From contig NC_092560.1 in NCBI RefSeq assembly GCF_037038585.1, positions 61,260,049 through 61,324,048 of the forward strand: DNA of 64,000 nucleotides, read 5' to 3'. A program made the translations under genes and the position numbers. The notes beneath the pieces were generated by a model. It was not told the origin of the DNA, searched no databases, and saw only the letters and a list, made by a program, of their open reading frames with translations. Every line of letters starts with the position of its first letter. Positions within the stretch are counted from its first letter, which is position 1. Shown one piece after another: positions 26,176 to 38,869 of this stretch. Source of the stretch: Patagioenas fasciata (taxonomy: Eukaryota; Chordata; Aves; Columbiformes; Columbidae).

Positions 26176-28699
26176 TATGAGGGCAGAGTGGGAAGACGTT
26201 ATAGAGTGGTCCTATAGCAAAGCCATCAGCAATTTGCTTTGGCCTACTTGTTATTGACAGGTAATGTCAGGTTTCTTGAAGTCAGGTTTTAAGTATTCGT
26301 GCTAGTTGCCTTGTCCTAATAAATTTTCCATCTGCTGGAAATTTTAATTCAGGTTTTTTAATTAATAGCTTGGAGTTTTCATGTAAACAAATATATAGCT
26401 TGTATGAGATAATAGGCAAGAAATCAGAAAAGTGATAAATTATTAGTTATAGGCTAAGAAAAATAGTAGATTTAATCAACCACAGGCCATGGATCTGCAA
26501 GGATGTTTTTTGTTAGTTTTCAGCGTTATTTTTATTTCGACAGAAGCAGCACAGAGATAAGGAATTAATTGCTGAAATATCAGATGATGGTTACAGTGTA
26601 TTTTGGGACATTGCTGATGACTGGCTCTACATGTTATATATTAACTAAGAAGAGATGAGGCTTCATAAATTAGAGCATAGTGGTCATTAACATCTTTCTA
26701 TTTCTGAGCACTGGTCTGGTTTTGAGCAACTAATGAAGAACCAGCTGAGAACTGTACCAGTCTAGTCACTTATTGATTTGTCTGAGATCACCTGTTGAAA
26801 TGGGATTGAAGGAGAAAGGATAGATCTGTCTTAAACTTAGTTCAACTTTTTAGAAACTTTCAGTCTTCCTGACCATGGGTAGACTGCCTGAATTTGAGAA
26901 TGTAGCCACAGATTTCCCTTTTATGTCCCCCACAGCACTGGAATTGTTACACTGGAAATCAGAGATTGATATCCAAAGAGTTGAGATCAATTAGAAAGAT
27001 CTGTGTGATTGCTGAGGTCAGTGAGCACTGAGTCTTTTCAGCTGACATTTGCAGCAGTGGCACTGACAGCTTTGAGTTTGTTCAGGCAATGTGCTAGAAC
27101 TCCTTCCTCCATCGCTGTTTCGCTTTGATACTAGAGAATTGCAAATGTGGTTTGCCAGCTGGGCTTTCATCATCTCTGTCTTATAAAAGATTTTACAGAG
27201 TGCTAGCTGTTTCTCAGAATGGACGTGAAACATATAGGACATGGAAATAAAAAATCACCTGCAGATAGTGTCATTAATGTATTGAGGTTACTCTATTGTC
27301 ATAACAGAGGAAATATTTGCAATATAATTGCTATCCTGATACAACAATTTCTTCTGTCTTTCCTACCAGAGACTGTTTAATCATTTTTCACTTTTTCTGA
27401 GAGCTTTCTTTTTTTCATAGGCAGCTGACAATGCAGTGAGTAGGACTGCATTGAGTCAGGCAGTCCAGTTGCTTTGTAGTTACATGGAAGTGAATTATGA
27501 TTTTGCAGATGCATGACAATAGATTTAGCAGTGTCTTGTAAATGTTGATTTTTGTGTTGGTTTATACACGGCAAGGAGCTCCCAGAGCGTGGTCTTGGCA
27601 CACACCAATTTCAAAACAGCAAAATAAATACAGTGAATAAATAGATTGACAGTTTAAAGGCAGCCTCTGTGATTCTTAGTTGTATGTTTTAACTTACTCT
27701 TTCACTATTAAGTTGTTTTGTTCGTGTCTACTGCAGAAGTAGGAGGAGGAGGAGATTACAGTGTGGGCTTGAGAGGAAAAAGGGGAACCAGAAAAATGAT
27801 GAATAGAAAGAAAATATTTCACTAGAGGTGTGCAGAGGAACATGGCTATTACGAATCAAATTTTTAGAAGTGGTTCTGATATCTTCATGCTTTGCTTTGT
27901 AGAATTCTTGCTGTCTATGAGCCTGATTTGTGAAAGAAGTCCCACAAGTCTGTAATGTGTGTAGGAACTAGAGCTGGAATCCAAATTTCAGATACTGAAT
28001 CCCAGGTTCTGTAGGGTTTACCAGTATGTAAGCTCATTGTTGGTTTGTTGGTTTGTTTTTCAGTAGATGTCCCTTGAAATTTCAGTATTACAGGCCTAGT
28101 ACTGTTGTCATAATTGTTTTTCATTAGAGGAATTAATTAGTGTCTCATTTCTAAGCACCACTGACTACAGTATTTGAATGGTTTATAATAAACAAAAAGG
28201 ATTTATGGTTAGTGTTGCATTTGATCAGATATCAACTAGGATCAATAAGCACAAACATACAAGAACATAAAAAGGGATGTAAAGTTCACAATTTAAAGGT
28301 AAGATCTCTGAAGATTATACATAATCTGTAAAGACAATGCACTGTGAAACAATTTATAGTCTTAAAGTTTCTGTGATCAAAGTCTAAATGATCGCATTCC
28401 TACTGTCACCTAGAGCTACCACATATCTGAACATTTGCTGACTGGGCTTTTTAATCATTCTTTACATTTCTTCTGAGGTTCCAATGCACTGATAAGAAAT
28501 ATGCAGTAATTCTTACTGGCTGCTCTGTAACAAAAAAAATCCTGACTATTTCAGGACATCAGCTGCACACCATGCACACTGTAAATCCATACATTTCTGG
28601 AAATGTCTGACTTCCTGTGTAAATACTGTACAGAATACTGCTGTGTGGCTTAGTAAGTCCAACATTTTCAGAAACATTTGATTGACTTCTCGTGTGTGG
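26176..28699. other. Intronic stretch, unique AT-rich
   Basis: Nothing classified. Short open frames at 27018 and 27377 (-) have no recognised motif. Confidence 0.5.
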
Positions 28700-30470
28700 A
28701 AACACAGCTTTATAGGCTTGGAAGAAATCTCAAGAGATTATGAGGTGCATCCCCTTGTACCATAATGTACATATGGATGATACCTCCTGTCAAATCTGCT
28801 AGACACTTTTGTCACCTGTTCTTAAAGACTGCACGCACTCCAGAGCATTTTTACCACCCTTTTTTAAATCTTATTATTCTTAATAATGTCTTGTATTTGT
28901 CTGTGCTGTTGAGCCCATTATTTCTGTTGTTTCTTACCTGGAATATTTACCTCCTCTTTCCATATATTTTTAAAGTATTTGGAAGTTACTGATATGTTTT
29001 CTCTTCCCAAGTCTCCTCCTGTTAAGATAAACAGGATGAATTTCTTTAACTTACCATTGCAAATCATGTGTTTTAGACCTATGGCCATGCTAGTTGTGGG
29101 CCACTAACCACCCAGACACTTTTCTGCAGAATGGATTTCTCAGTCTTCTTCATCCTGTGTTGGTGTTTCTTCAGTACTTCATTCCATTTTGGCAGTGAGT
29201 CATTGAGAATCATTTTCTAAATATGGTTTTGTAACCTGTTTTTCATCCTACTTAAAATACAATTTTATATGAAACTATTGTATTCATGATAACGTAATGT
29301 GATAGTGTCAAAAGTCTAACTACATAGCTTATTTCATTATATGACCTGTTACATTGTCATAAAATGAAATTAGATTTACCAGAATTTACTTTTGAGAAAT
29401 CTTTTTGGCTGTTTCTCTGCTTTCTTCTGTTTTTCTATATGAGAGGATATATATGTAAGAATTGAAGGGCAACTCCACTGCTTCAGACTAAAGATCAGTC
29501 TGGTTTCCTGTCTCTGACAACACCAGTATCAGAGGCCTGAAGAGGAGAAGAACAAGCATATACTGATAGCTTTCTGTTATACTCTCCTAGTGTCCATCAC
29601 TATGCAATTCGGAGACTATGGTACCTATTTACTTGTCCTAGGAACACATTTTTGGAATTAATTGTACTGATTGCTTTGCAGTTCATGTAAAATGACATCT
29701 CACCAACAACAGCTGTAACCTAGCAAATGTGAAAAAATACCTTATTTTGTTTTAAACATCAAATTTCATTTGAGATTCAGTGCGTAGTTGTTCCTTCTTC
29801 ACTTTCTCAAGGTTGCCTACGGTTTTATGTATTTCTCTTCCTCAAGCCATTCTTGTTACACTCTGCAAACCCGGAACTTTTAGTTATTCTTAAAACAATA
29901 GTTAGTTAATCTTATTTCTGATCATGCATGCTGCCCTTTCCTGTAGCTTTTTCACTTTAACTCCCATCTTTTAAGATGAGATGAGAGACTTAAGGTTGCA
30001 TGAGTGTTCAAATGTAAGCACAGATGGATTTAAACTTTGTTGCTGTATTTTCCGTTTCCTAATCTTTCCCTGGTCCTGTCTTGTACAATCCTAACTTTGG
30101 TTTTGCTATCTAAGACTAAGAAGTGTTAGCTGGGTGATAAGCCATTCTGTAACACATTCTGTGTTTATAAACTTAACTTTACTTTCTGTGTATGTGCCAC
30201 TTCTTACAGCATTTACCTACATTGAATTCTATCTGGTATTTTATTGCCTTGTCAGCTTGGATCCTGAGATTCTTCTGCAGTTACTCCCAGTTACTTCAGA
30301 TTTACTACCCTGAATAGTTTAGTATAATCAGCAGAGTTTGTCATGGCACTACTGTGGATCATTAATGAATATGCTGAGCACAGACAATGCCAGGACTTTG
30401 CTGATTTATTTCCTGAGAAAGCTGATTAATTTTATTCCCTATTTTTAACCCATTATTTATTTATTTAATG
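28700..30470 (-). mobile_element. Ancient CR1/L3-like LINE relic, about 1.7 kb
   Basis: The segments run in the right order for a minus-strand CR1. They are a 3' tail remnant (GAAATCTCAAGAGATTATGA), the ACCTGTTCTTAAAGACTGC block, the TTGAGCCCATTATTTCTG block, the TTTAGACCTATGGCCATGCT block, and from about 30190 the reverse-transcriptase end (GTATAATCAGCAGAGTTTG, ATCATTAATGAATATGCTGA). All are heavily diverged, with indels and no open frame. This looks much older than the other CR1 copies here. The boundaries are approximate and the middle (29240-29900) is barely recognisable. Confidence 0.7.
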
Positions 30471-30591
30471 TGACCTGCACATCAGTTACACAACATGTGT
30501 AGAAAAGTTGATGCTTCCTGGAATGTAATTGTGGAGTGGGTTCCTCCACAAGCAATAAGATATTGTACATGGGTAGCTTTATATTTATTAT

Positions 30592-30789
30592 CTATGCCCA
30601 GGCTGTACCAGTAGCACATGCACCATTGCTCTGACATTGCTCAGAAATGTCTATCTCCACATGCAAAATCTCAGACAGAAATATGGCAGCTCTGTTTTTC
30701 AGCTGCTCATCTCCATAGCTATCTAAGACTTTGTCTACACTGTCAAATAATTTAACACCCCAGTCGAATTTTGGATCCAGCACTACGAT
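30592..30789 (-). pseudogene. Coding-like minus-strand fragment, unidentified
   Basis: About 65 open codons on the minus strand, reading VLDPKFDWGVKLFDSVDK, then VLDSYGDEQLKNRAAIF and LSEILHVEIDISEQ. The composition is protein-like instead of the T-rich or K-rich translation expected from AT-rich noise. There is no in-frame ATG; the frame opens after a TGA. No family recognised. It could be a relic exon, part of a processed pseudogene, or chance. Confidence 0.3.
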
Positions 30790-30813
30790 CCTTCACATTA
30801 CACATGTTGGTTC

Positions 30814-31110
30814 GTGCTTAGCTTTTTACAGCGTGAACAACTTCCTCCTGAGATGAACCTCTACGAATTTCTCAGGGTAGTTCACTGCAGGGACTCTTTA
30901 AGAGGGAATATGGACAAGACCAAGCCAGGCTTCGTTCCTTTGGTTTTATACACTCTCATGCCAGGACCTGCACGAGGATGGCTATGTGATCTTGACATCA
31001 GACTATACAAACAGCAAACTGGTGGGCTACCACAGCCTTCACAGTATGTCAGACATTCAGAAAAACCACAGATGTCTGAGGTCTGTGGATGAAGTCTCTA
31101 GAGGTAATAG
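30814..31110 (+). pseudogene. Frameshifted coding-like fragment, unidentified
   Basis: One frame reads MNLYEFLRVVHCRDSLRGN and MDKTKPGFVPLVLYTLMPGP. Near 30965 the coding-like reading moves to another frame, LHEDGYVILTSDYTNSKLVG followed by YHSLHSMSDIQKNHRCLRSV. The join reads like one broken protein. The end near 31104, AGAGGTAATAG, resembles a weak splice donor. I do not recognise the family. It lies directly beside a minus-strand coding-like fragment of opposite orientation. Confidence 0.35.
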
Positions 31111-31279
31111 TTTGAGGAAAACTGAACCAAGCACTCTCAAGGATGCAGCAGACCACCCTAGAAGGTGCAAATATGACTGTCAGGCAGTTTTCACCAAATG
31201 GCCTATCAGCCAGGTGCTCTTTGCAATGTTAGACAGTAGTATAAGCAAAGGTACAATATCTCTGAGTCTGACATAAAAG

Positions 31280-33109
31280 TATATAGAGAAGATGAGAAAT
31301 TCTCTGCCTGCCCACTTGGATTCTCTTGGAATCAAAGCAGAAATTGCACTCACTTTCAGTTGAGTGGTTGATTTCGGTTGATTGGCTGATTCGGATTTTT
31401 TGCTGTTAGACCTCAGTGAGCAGAAACCCCAATTTAAGTATGGAAGGTTGAGTAGAAAAGCTGGAAAGAATGAATTAAACCTGAATCATGTTGTCTGTTA
31501 ACTGTCCCACACATAGTTTTGTGAGTATTTGTGCAAGAGGATTAATAGTTCAAGGAAAGGGAAAACCAGAAAGATTTCAACAACCCAGGCTAGGGAATCA
31601 CGAGTTTGTATAAAAGGACAGGATATGAAATGCAAGCACATGCAATAGATCAAATAATCCCGTGTGCAAAACATGCTTGTTATCTGCTATCTGAGGATGT
31701 CAGTGGGCAAGATGGGAAACAATATAAAAGGTTACTTGAAGATAATGAAAGCAGAAGTGTGTGAAGTGATTGTGCTCTGCAGATCAGCCTTTCATGTTTC
31801 TGTGCAAGATTGATGATTTTGTCATCCTGCTTTTTGATGAGGTGTGGAGTGAATGTTTAAGAAGACAGCACTTATCACTGCTCATCAGAGTTTAAAAAAA
31901 AAAAAACAACTGTTTGTACTAGAAGACTGAGGATACCATGTCCAGTCAGGTTAGGAGACAGTCAAGTATTAAAGATGAAAACACTGTGAAAGAAATATAT
32001 CAGGTGCTTGCACTATAACGGACAATAGTTTACATCTGTATGCAAGAGTACAGACCTTGTTACTTGCTTTAGTGTTTCAGCATACCTTTGGTGATGAAAG
32101 AAGTGTACAAAATATGTAAGACAAAGTACAAATCTAAGAAGCTGATCACATAACATCTTAACAAGAATAATACAGTTATTGAATGGTGTCTTTTTGATTG
32201 GTTGTAATTTAAGATGAATTAAGTAAACAGTATTATTTCTGTCAGAGAAAACAAAAAATGAATGGACAAAGCAATGAAGTGGTGATTAGAGGTCACTGAG
32301 TTCAGCTGCTAAACTGTTGGCCTTAACATAGTCTGATATTGTAACAACAAATTTGTCTTTATTTACCCCAAGACTTTCCAATAACAATTGTTATAATATT
32401 TGTGTCTTTCAATAAATATTTGGTATGAACAAGTTTAGACAGTATTTAGACCAGTGTTATGAGCTACTCACAATATATGACTGGTTATCTTAAATCATAT
32501 ACAAAATTGACCCAAACTAGGTAAATACAGTATTAGGATCAGAGACCTGCCTTGTACTTGATCACATCCAGATCACTTAAGAAAAGAATTAGTTGAGAAA
32601 AAGCCACAAGGGACAAACAACAGTTAGGAATTTTAAGATAAACTGAAATACTCTTTGCAGTCATTTTCTTAATACTCATCACCCATACTGCCCTAATCTA
32701 CACTTCTCAGATGTTCATTTGATTCCCACAGTCATTATAAGGTTTCCTTTTAAAATGTTGTTATTGTGACCAAGCAATATAAGGAATATTTGTGGCATTG
32801 TAGAAGAAAACTGCTGAAAGTGTTGATGAGTAACTGCCACCAAAGATAATTATATGAAAACGAGTGATCATTATAGCTGTCCAGAGGTAGTCTAGCATTA
32901 TAAACATGTGGATCCCATATTTTAAAATACCATGGATTCCTTTGTCCTATGTGGAGCAAAGACAGACATAAACCATTAGAACGAACAACTAATTGATGTC
33001 ATGGATTAGTGTGTTTGGCAACTTTCTGATTTTCCAGAAAAACACTAAAACTGTTTGTATTTTACCCCATTACCAGGCCATTATTCCCATACAGATTTAA
33101 GAGATGATC
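31280..33109. other. Intronic stretch, unique AT-rich
   Basis: No repeat ends or coding-like frames recognised apart from an A12 run near 31895. Confidence 0.5.
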
Positions 33110-33113
33110 CTAC

Positions 33114-33511
33114 CTGCCACAGGCACTGCAATGCACATTTCCAAGCTTTATGGTACAGTTACGCAGTGAGTTTCCTTCTGTTTCCCACCTTCCACAGGAA
33201 GATAAGTGACTGAGACTAGCCAATGAGACACCATATTTTACCAGTCCTGTTGTCTTGCACAACAGGGAGTCGAACTGTGATCCGTCATAAGAACAAATGA
33301 GGCCCAAGTTAATTATCACTGTTGAAATAAATTGCTTCATTTCAATGTGCAGCTGAGCAGCCTTATCTAGAACAACTATGGTATGTGTCAGACAGTCTGA
33401 GCAGCAGGCAGCAAACCTGTCATTTGGATAAAGATTGTCAACAAACAAGTAGCAGAGGCCATCTGCAGCACACTGTGTTTCATAAGTCTCACGACTTCCA
33501 TACAACATCTC
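33114..33511 (-). other. Candidate antisense exon: 132-codon open frame, unidentified
   Basis: This is the longest open frame in the window that is not inside a recognised repeat. It reads EMLYGSRETYETQCAADG, LCYLFVDNLYPNDRFAACCS, HTIVVLDKAAQLHIEMKQF and YDGSQFDSLLCKTTGLVKYG, ending NVHCSACGR. It is bounded on the minus strand by CCCTAG|GAGATG and by GTGGCAG|GTAGGA, a good splice-donor match, and stays open across the whole 398 bp. The polypyrimidine tract before the AG is poor. The translation is cysteine-rich, with no signal peptide or known domain that I recognise. It may be an exon of an antisense transcript, a relic of an unrelated gene, or chance. Confidence 0.3.
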
Positions 33512-33725
33512 CTAGGGATGCTGGTTTTCATCTGTTTCTACATACCCTGACCAATTTAGCACCCAGTCTTGACTTCCATCTGCTCATATTTCAGTGCCTA
33601 AATAGTGATTTACTCCATTTAATTATAATTTGTGCCCCATTTGCAAATATATATACTGTATGTATCTGCTAGAAGCCCCTGACTGAGCAGCCGCTGACTG
33701 CCTGAACAGTGAAGACCTGCATTTC

Positions 33726-34324
33726 CTTGTCCTGGGTGCATCCAGCACAGCATTGCCAGCCGGGCAGGGAGGTGATTGTCCCGCTCTGCTCTGCACTGGT
33801 GCAGCCTCACCTGGAGCACTGTGTGCAGTTCTGGGTGACACAGGATAAAAAGGATATAAAGCTACTGGAGAGTGTCCAGAAGAGGGCTATGAAGGTGGTG
33901 AGGGGTTTGGAGGAGAAACCATGTGAGGAGCAGCTAAACTCACTTTGTTTGTTCAGCCTGGAGGAGGAGACTGAGAGACCTTACCGGGTCTACAGCTTCC
34001 TCACAAGGGGAGGAGGAGGTGCAGGCACTGATCTCTTCTCTCTGGTGACCAGTGACAGAACCTGAGGGAATGGCAGGAAGATGTACCGGGGAGGTTTAGG
34101 TTGGACATTAGGAAAAGGTTCTTCCCCCAGAGGGTGGTGGAGCGCTGGAACAGGCTCCCCAGGGAGGTGTCACGGCCCCAAGCCTGACAGTGTTCAAGAA
34201 GAGACTGGACAACGTCCTCAGACACATGGTGTGAACTGTGGGGTTGTCCTGTGCAGGGTCAGGAGTTGGACTCGACGATCCTTGTGGGTCCCTTCCAACT
34301 CAGGACATTCTATGATTCTATGAT
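33726..34324 (+). mobile_element. CR1 LINE, 5'-truncated (0.6 kb)
   Basis: Starts within the C-terminal reverse-transcriptase region (translation [17 protein letters not shown], then [20 protein letters not shown]). It continues through the conserved GGAGGTTTAGGTTGGACATT and GGAACAGGCTCCCCAGGGAG blocks and ends with the CR1 tail TTCTATGATTCTATGATT. Well preserved, so among the younger copies here. It inserted in sense with FGF10. Confidence 0.95.
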
Positions 34325-34844
34325 TTCCTGATATTGCAGGTGATGGACAGCTGCTTATCCTGGCAGTCACCATGCATTTTAACTCTTTCCTCCTTAGTGT
34401 ACTGCCTACGTATTATCCCTTCCCCTGTGTTTTAGGATAGGCAGTAAATGAAGCAACCTTATCTCCATCTGGTTTCTTCCAATTTACAATTATTCACATT
34501 GAAAATCATACAAATAGTAAAACACAGGAGGTGAATGTAATTATTATGAATGCGGAAGATAACTCAGGATTATAGCCAGGTTGAAATATGCAGCTCCACA
34601 CCCCCCTGAGAAAATTTACTGAGCTGTCTTAGTCACTTATAAGCTTTCAATTCTCCTGTGTATTTCTGTGGAGACCTAGCAATTTAAGATTTGGCAGAAA
34701 TCCTGAGTGCCTGATCCTGTCTGCTGAATGGAAACATATATGGTTTGCCAGGTTTCGTTTAGGGTTTGGATTATGATCCAAGTTTCCTTATAAACACGTG
34801 AAGTAATTTTTCTGCTCAATTCAGTACCCATCAGGCCTTAGTTA

Positions 34845-34985
34845 GAACTTTAGTCCAGTCTTGGGCACCTCACTTCAAAAAAATTAGCCAACTGGAAAGA
34901 GACCAGAAAGAGAGCAATAGGAGGTCTAGGAAACATGTATTACTAGGAATGACTGCAAAAACTTGGATTGTTTAGTCCTTAGGGT
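34845..34985 (+). mobile_element. Old CR1/L3-like fragment
   Basis: TTAGTCCAGTCTTGGGCACC, then AGCCAACTGGAAAGAGACCA and GAGCAATAGGAGGTCTAGG match the order of the CR1-superfamily region just after the reverse transcriptase. It is highly diverged. Confidence 0.6.
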
Positions 34986-35280
34986 TTTAGGTTTATTTGT
35001 TTTCTACTGAGTTATTTCCAAGCCAGATCATTCCAAAGATATTGTTTATAGTACTGCTCCACAAAGAGTTATATTTGAAGGGTTGGTGAACTTCAGCACA
35101 GAGGCAGGAAAAAGTATCTGGAGAAAGGGAGGGCTGCAACTCCTTAAGCCATCTTTGTCAGGAGCTCTAACAAATTAGATAACTACAAACCTGCCTCTAA
35201 CCATATATACTAGGTGGCGGTGAGGATATTTGGTTTTCTTTTTTTTTTTTCTTGGCATGTGAATTGCTACCATTCCTTGG

Positions 35281-35652
35281 TCAGTATGAGTCCTCAGTTA
35301 CAACTCCTCCATCCCAGAAACAGATCAGATAATGAATTCTGACACTGTCTGTGTCTAATCTACAGGCTATCAGATCTTGCAATGTTGGGATCAAACACAC
35401 TGAGAAGTTCAAACCCTTATATTTTCCATTAACATTCACATAGCTGGCTATATGTCTTCCTGTCTTGGCTCGAAGTGTGGAGCTCAAGAAATCTGAGCTC
35501 TTATTAACAGAGCTAGGTACAGTTGGCTCTACCTGTAGCCATCTCATCTCCACAGTATGAATTAAATCCATGTGAAGGAAGCAAACATGTTTATCTTCCC
35601 TTCTGCAAGATAGTTTCAGCATTTCGGCTAAATCTGATGACATGCTTGCATG
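35281..35652 (-). pseudogene. Coding-like minus-strand fragment, unidentified
   Basis: A 120-codon open frame with protein-like composition: LKLSCRREDKHVCFLHMDLI, HTVEMRWLQVEPTVPSSVNK, SSDFLSSTLRAKTGRHIASY and VNVNGKYKGLNFSVCLIPT. A splice-donor-like CTACAG|GTAGAG lies inside it, after MRWLQ. No domain recognised. Together with the frame at 33114 and the fragment at 30592, all on the minus strand within 5 kb, it may belong to one decayed or antisense unit, but nothing in the sequence proves a link. Confidence 0.3.
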
Positions 35653-38600
35653 TTAGTTATGAAAGTGATAGACAAGATGACCTTCAGGGAGATCTGAACT
35701 CAACTGAGAACATAGATGTGTCTTCAAAGTAATTTCCTGCATTCCCTTTGCTTAAGTTTAACCTTTCTATTATAACTTTGGACATTTAACAGGAGGACTG
35801 GTGGTGTTTAGAACTGTTCTTTGGAGTTACCTCCTTTAATTGAGAAGAGAGAAGAATGTAGGTTAAGTATGCTAGTTGTTTCTGTTACCGGTCAGGATGT
35901 ACACTAGCTAAACTGATTCCTGCCATTCACTGTTGCATCACTAATGAGGTTCTCGCTTTTCATGCACTCTACTGCTGCTATTTCCTTGGTCTATGGAGGA
36001 TTGCTGATTGAGTAGCTCTTGCTCTGCTGTGAAATTAAAGCCATAAAGGCAGTAGATAAAGGAGAAGCATTGTATTTTCCTTTAATCCCCTTGTGGGTCT
36101 GAGAAAGGGGTCTGATAATTAGTTTTTTACTTTGTCTTTATGCACCACAGTGATTTCACATCTTATACTGATATTGTGCTAATGTAGGAAGGCTCAGAAG
36201 TCCTGTTCCCACAGCCTTCCAGAAGTTTGGATACATATCTCAGGCTTATCCAACACGTCAGATCTGGGAATTGGACTGAAAAGCTCATGGGACATTAATA
36301 TTTTTGCTATAGTTGATCTAAATATTACATGTTAGCAGCTTGCTTTGTGGTCTTTAGTACTTTCACTTCTGATTTACAGCAGGAAGGATAAGGTCTACAA
36401 AGATATTAAATAATAATAAAAAGCACCAAACTGATTTCATATTCAAATAAAGTTTTAGTTTTAAGTCAAAACTCAGGTTATGGTTTGGATTGGTTATTAT
36501 TTGAGATTTCTGTGGCATGGGTTGTTAGTTTTGTATATTAAGCTGCCTTCCAGAGACGACTGCAAAGTCTGTAAGATTACATATTAGTGTAACAACTTTG
36601 CTTCATTGAAAAAGCTTCCAAAATCTTGATTAGCACATCTTCAGTTTCCTAGGTTGGTTTTATCTTCTACTCCACTGTCTTTCTGTTGTCAATAATTCTA
36701 ATGCAAAACAAATAAAATAGAGGAATAACAGTGTAACTTCTCATTTGGGAATGTTTTCAACTTGCTTTGCACAGGTGTAAATGGTGAAATGGTGTGGAAA
36801 GAGTCAGTGGCCTCGTATTCCTCAGGTCTTGAGTCTTTCATGATCATATCCAACCAGTCTTCTCAAGCTCTTCTCTCTTTTTCAAGCCACGTACTAGAAG
36901 CAGCTTTTTGAATTATTAAATGTTTAATGTTGCCCCTTATCACCACCTTCGTTAGACGCAAGCCAATGCCAGTCAAAGGTACCCCTTCACCGAAGGTCCC
37001 TGGAGGGCACACAGACGAAATCCCAGAAAAGTCAGTTTGGAGGAATGTTTTCAAGTTCTGCCTTCTCTAGTTACCCACCAAGAGCAACGGCTGCCTTCAT
37101 AGGCCCACCAGTTTCTTACCACCACTTGGAAAACCAAAAAGTTTTGGAAGCTCTCAGTCATCATCACATTCCATCCAGCTGAAGTCACTTTTCATCTGTG
37201 ATATTTCTGCAGACAGAAGAAAAAGCAAGGGAGGAAGGGATTGGCTGTGAATTGCCACATAGATGGGATAAGGTCTGAAAGGGGGAGGAAGATGCGAGAT
37301 GATTCTGTTTCGCTACGTTAAAGGGACTGCAACTAGGGTTGCATATGTTTAAAGGGTATGTTACGAACTTATTACACAAATGATGCAGCTACAGAAAAAT
37401 GGTCGCTGCCTCACACTGCAAAAAAGTTGAATTTGGTCCCAGAATCAAGTGATTCTCATTGCAGGGTATGTTTGGATCCATTGCAGTACTGCTGTGATAA
37501 TACATGTGATACTCTGTCAAGTTGTCTTTCCTAAGAAATTGCTTGACATAATTTCACTCAAGTTCTAGGATATTTTGTAATTCTTTTGCTTCATATTAGC
37601 AACATTTTTGTAAAAAAAAAAAATATACATTTGGAATTAGTGTACAGAATTATGTAAGTGCAATTTTTCACTAATGTTTTTTACAGTCACTCTGTGCAGA
37701 GCAAGGCAGACAATCAGCTTTCTGTTGCCTTTTCATTTATATAATGATCACTTTTATAAACTATAAAAATACTGTTTGTTTAAGCTAAATATATTTAGTT
37801 TCTATTGGAAATATATTTCTAGCCTTTGGGACCTGTAAAGAGAACACATGCGTAGCTACAGGGCACATCTCAAGTTGATATTTAAAATATTTCTAACTAT
37901 AATGAGTTGGAAATGGTTTGGGTATTGAAAACCATGCTTTTACAGTGGATGTGGTCAAAGAAGATTAGTTGTAATTGTTGAAATTTAGAGAGTTATGGCT
38001 GTAAAATAATATTGTGCTATCTGTTTTAAAACCATAATGGAGGCCACAGCATTTTATTTATTTGTAAATTATTTTATTTTCCTTGCCAAGTTCTTAAAAA
38101 GCATGGAACCAGAGTTTAGTACCTACTAACAAGAATTTTCCCTCCAATAATATTAATTTTTTGTAGTGCCTATTATCAAGCCTAATTACAAGTAACATTA
38201 TATCATGGAGATTATTTACATTATGTATTTTCTTGGAGTGAAAAGTTTCAAGGAATGGAAATGCCCAAGCCCAAGCAATCGTATAGTATTAGATACAAGA
38301 AATATACAAGGGAGTATGTTAAAATGCATTTGTGTTTCAGTCTTCACAGAAGATAAACATGAGCTACACGGAGAAGCTTACATTGGTTTGAATAGAAAAA
38401 GAACAATATGAAAATGAGTTGGATGATTAATCTGTTTTTCACTTGACAAAATTTACTCATTCTCCTGAGTAGGTTGGCCAAGCCTCTAGAGAATCATTCT
38501 GAAAACTTCAGGATAAAAACGACTCCCTAAATAACTGAGGAAGTAGTAGATATAAGCTCCTTTTTGGAAGAGGAAAAAACAAAGACCTAGAGACAAGCCA

Positions 38601-38869
38601 GCATATCCTGAGAAAAAAATATGAGAAAAGTGATTTTTAAATGTATGTTTGCAAACACCTAAGAAATTATCAACCAAACAGAATTAATCAAAGAATTAAT
38701 CAAATAGAAGTAATACCAAGCCAACCTAGGTTTCAACTGTGATGAGATAAAAATGTTCGTTTATAGGAGATAAGCAGTAGATACCATGAATTCGGGAAAT
38801 GTTTTTGAAACTGACTTCTCTAATCAGTTTCAGCAAACAAAATCTAAGTAAAAGTCTTACAGTATGGAA
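35653..38869. other. Intronic stretch, unique AT-rich
   Basis: Includes A13 at about 37612 and no recognised element. Short frames at 36863 and 37185 (-) lack family motifs. Confidence 0.5.

Noticed and set aside
33709..34323. Several overlapping open frames on both strands
   Set aside because: All lie inside a CR1 copy and are its reading frame or shadows.
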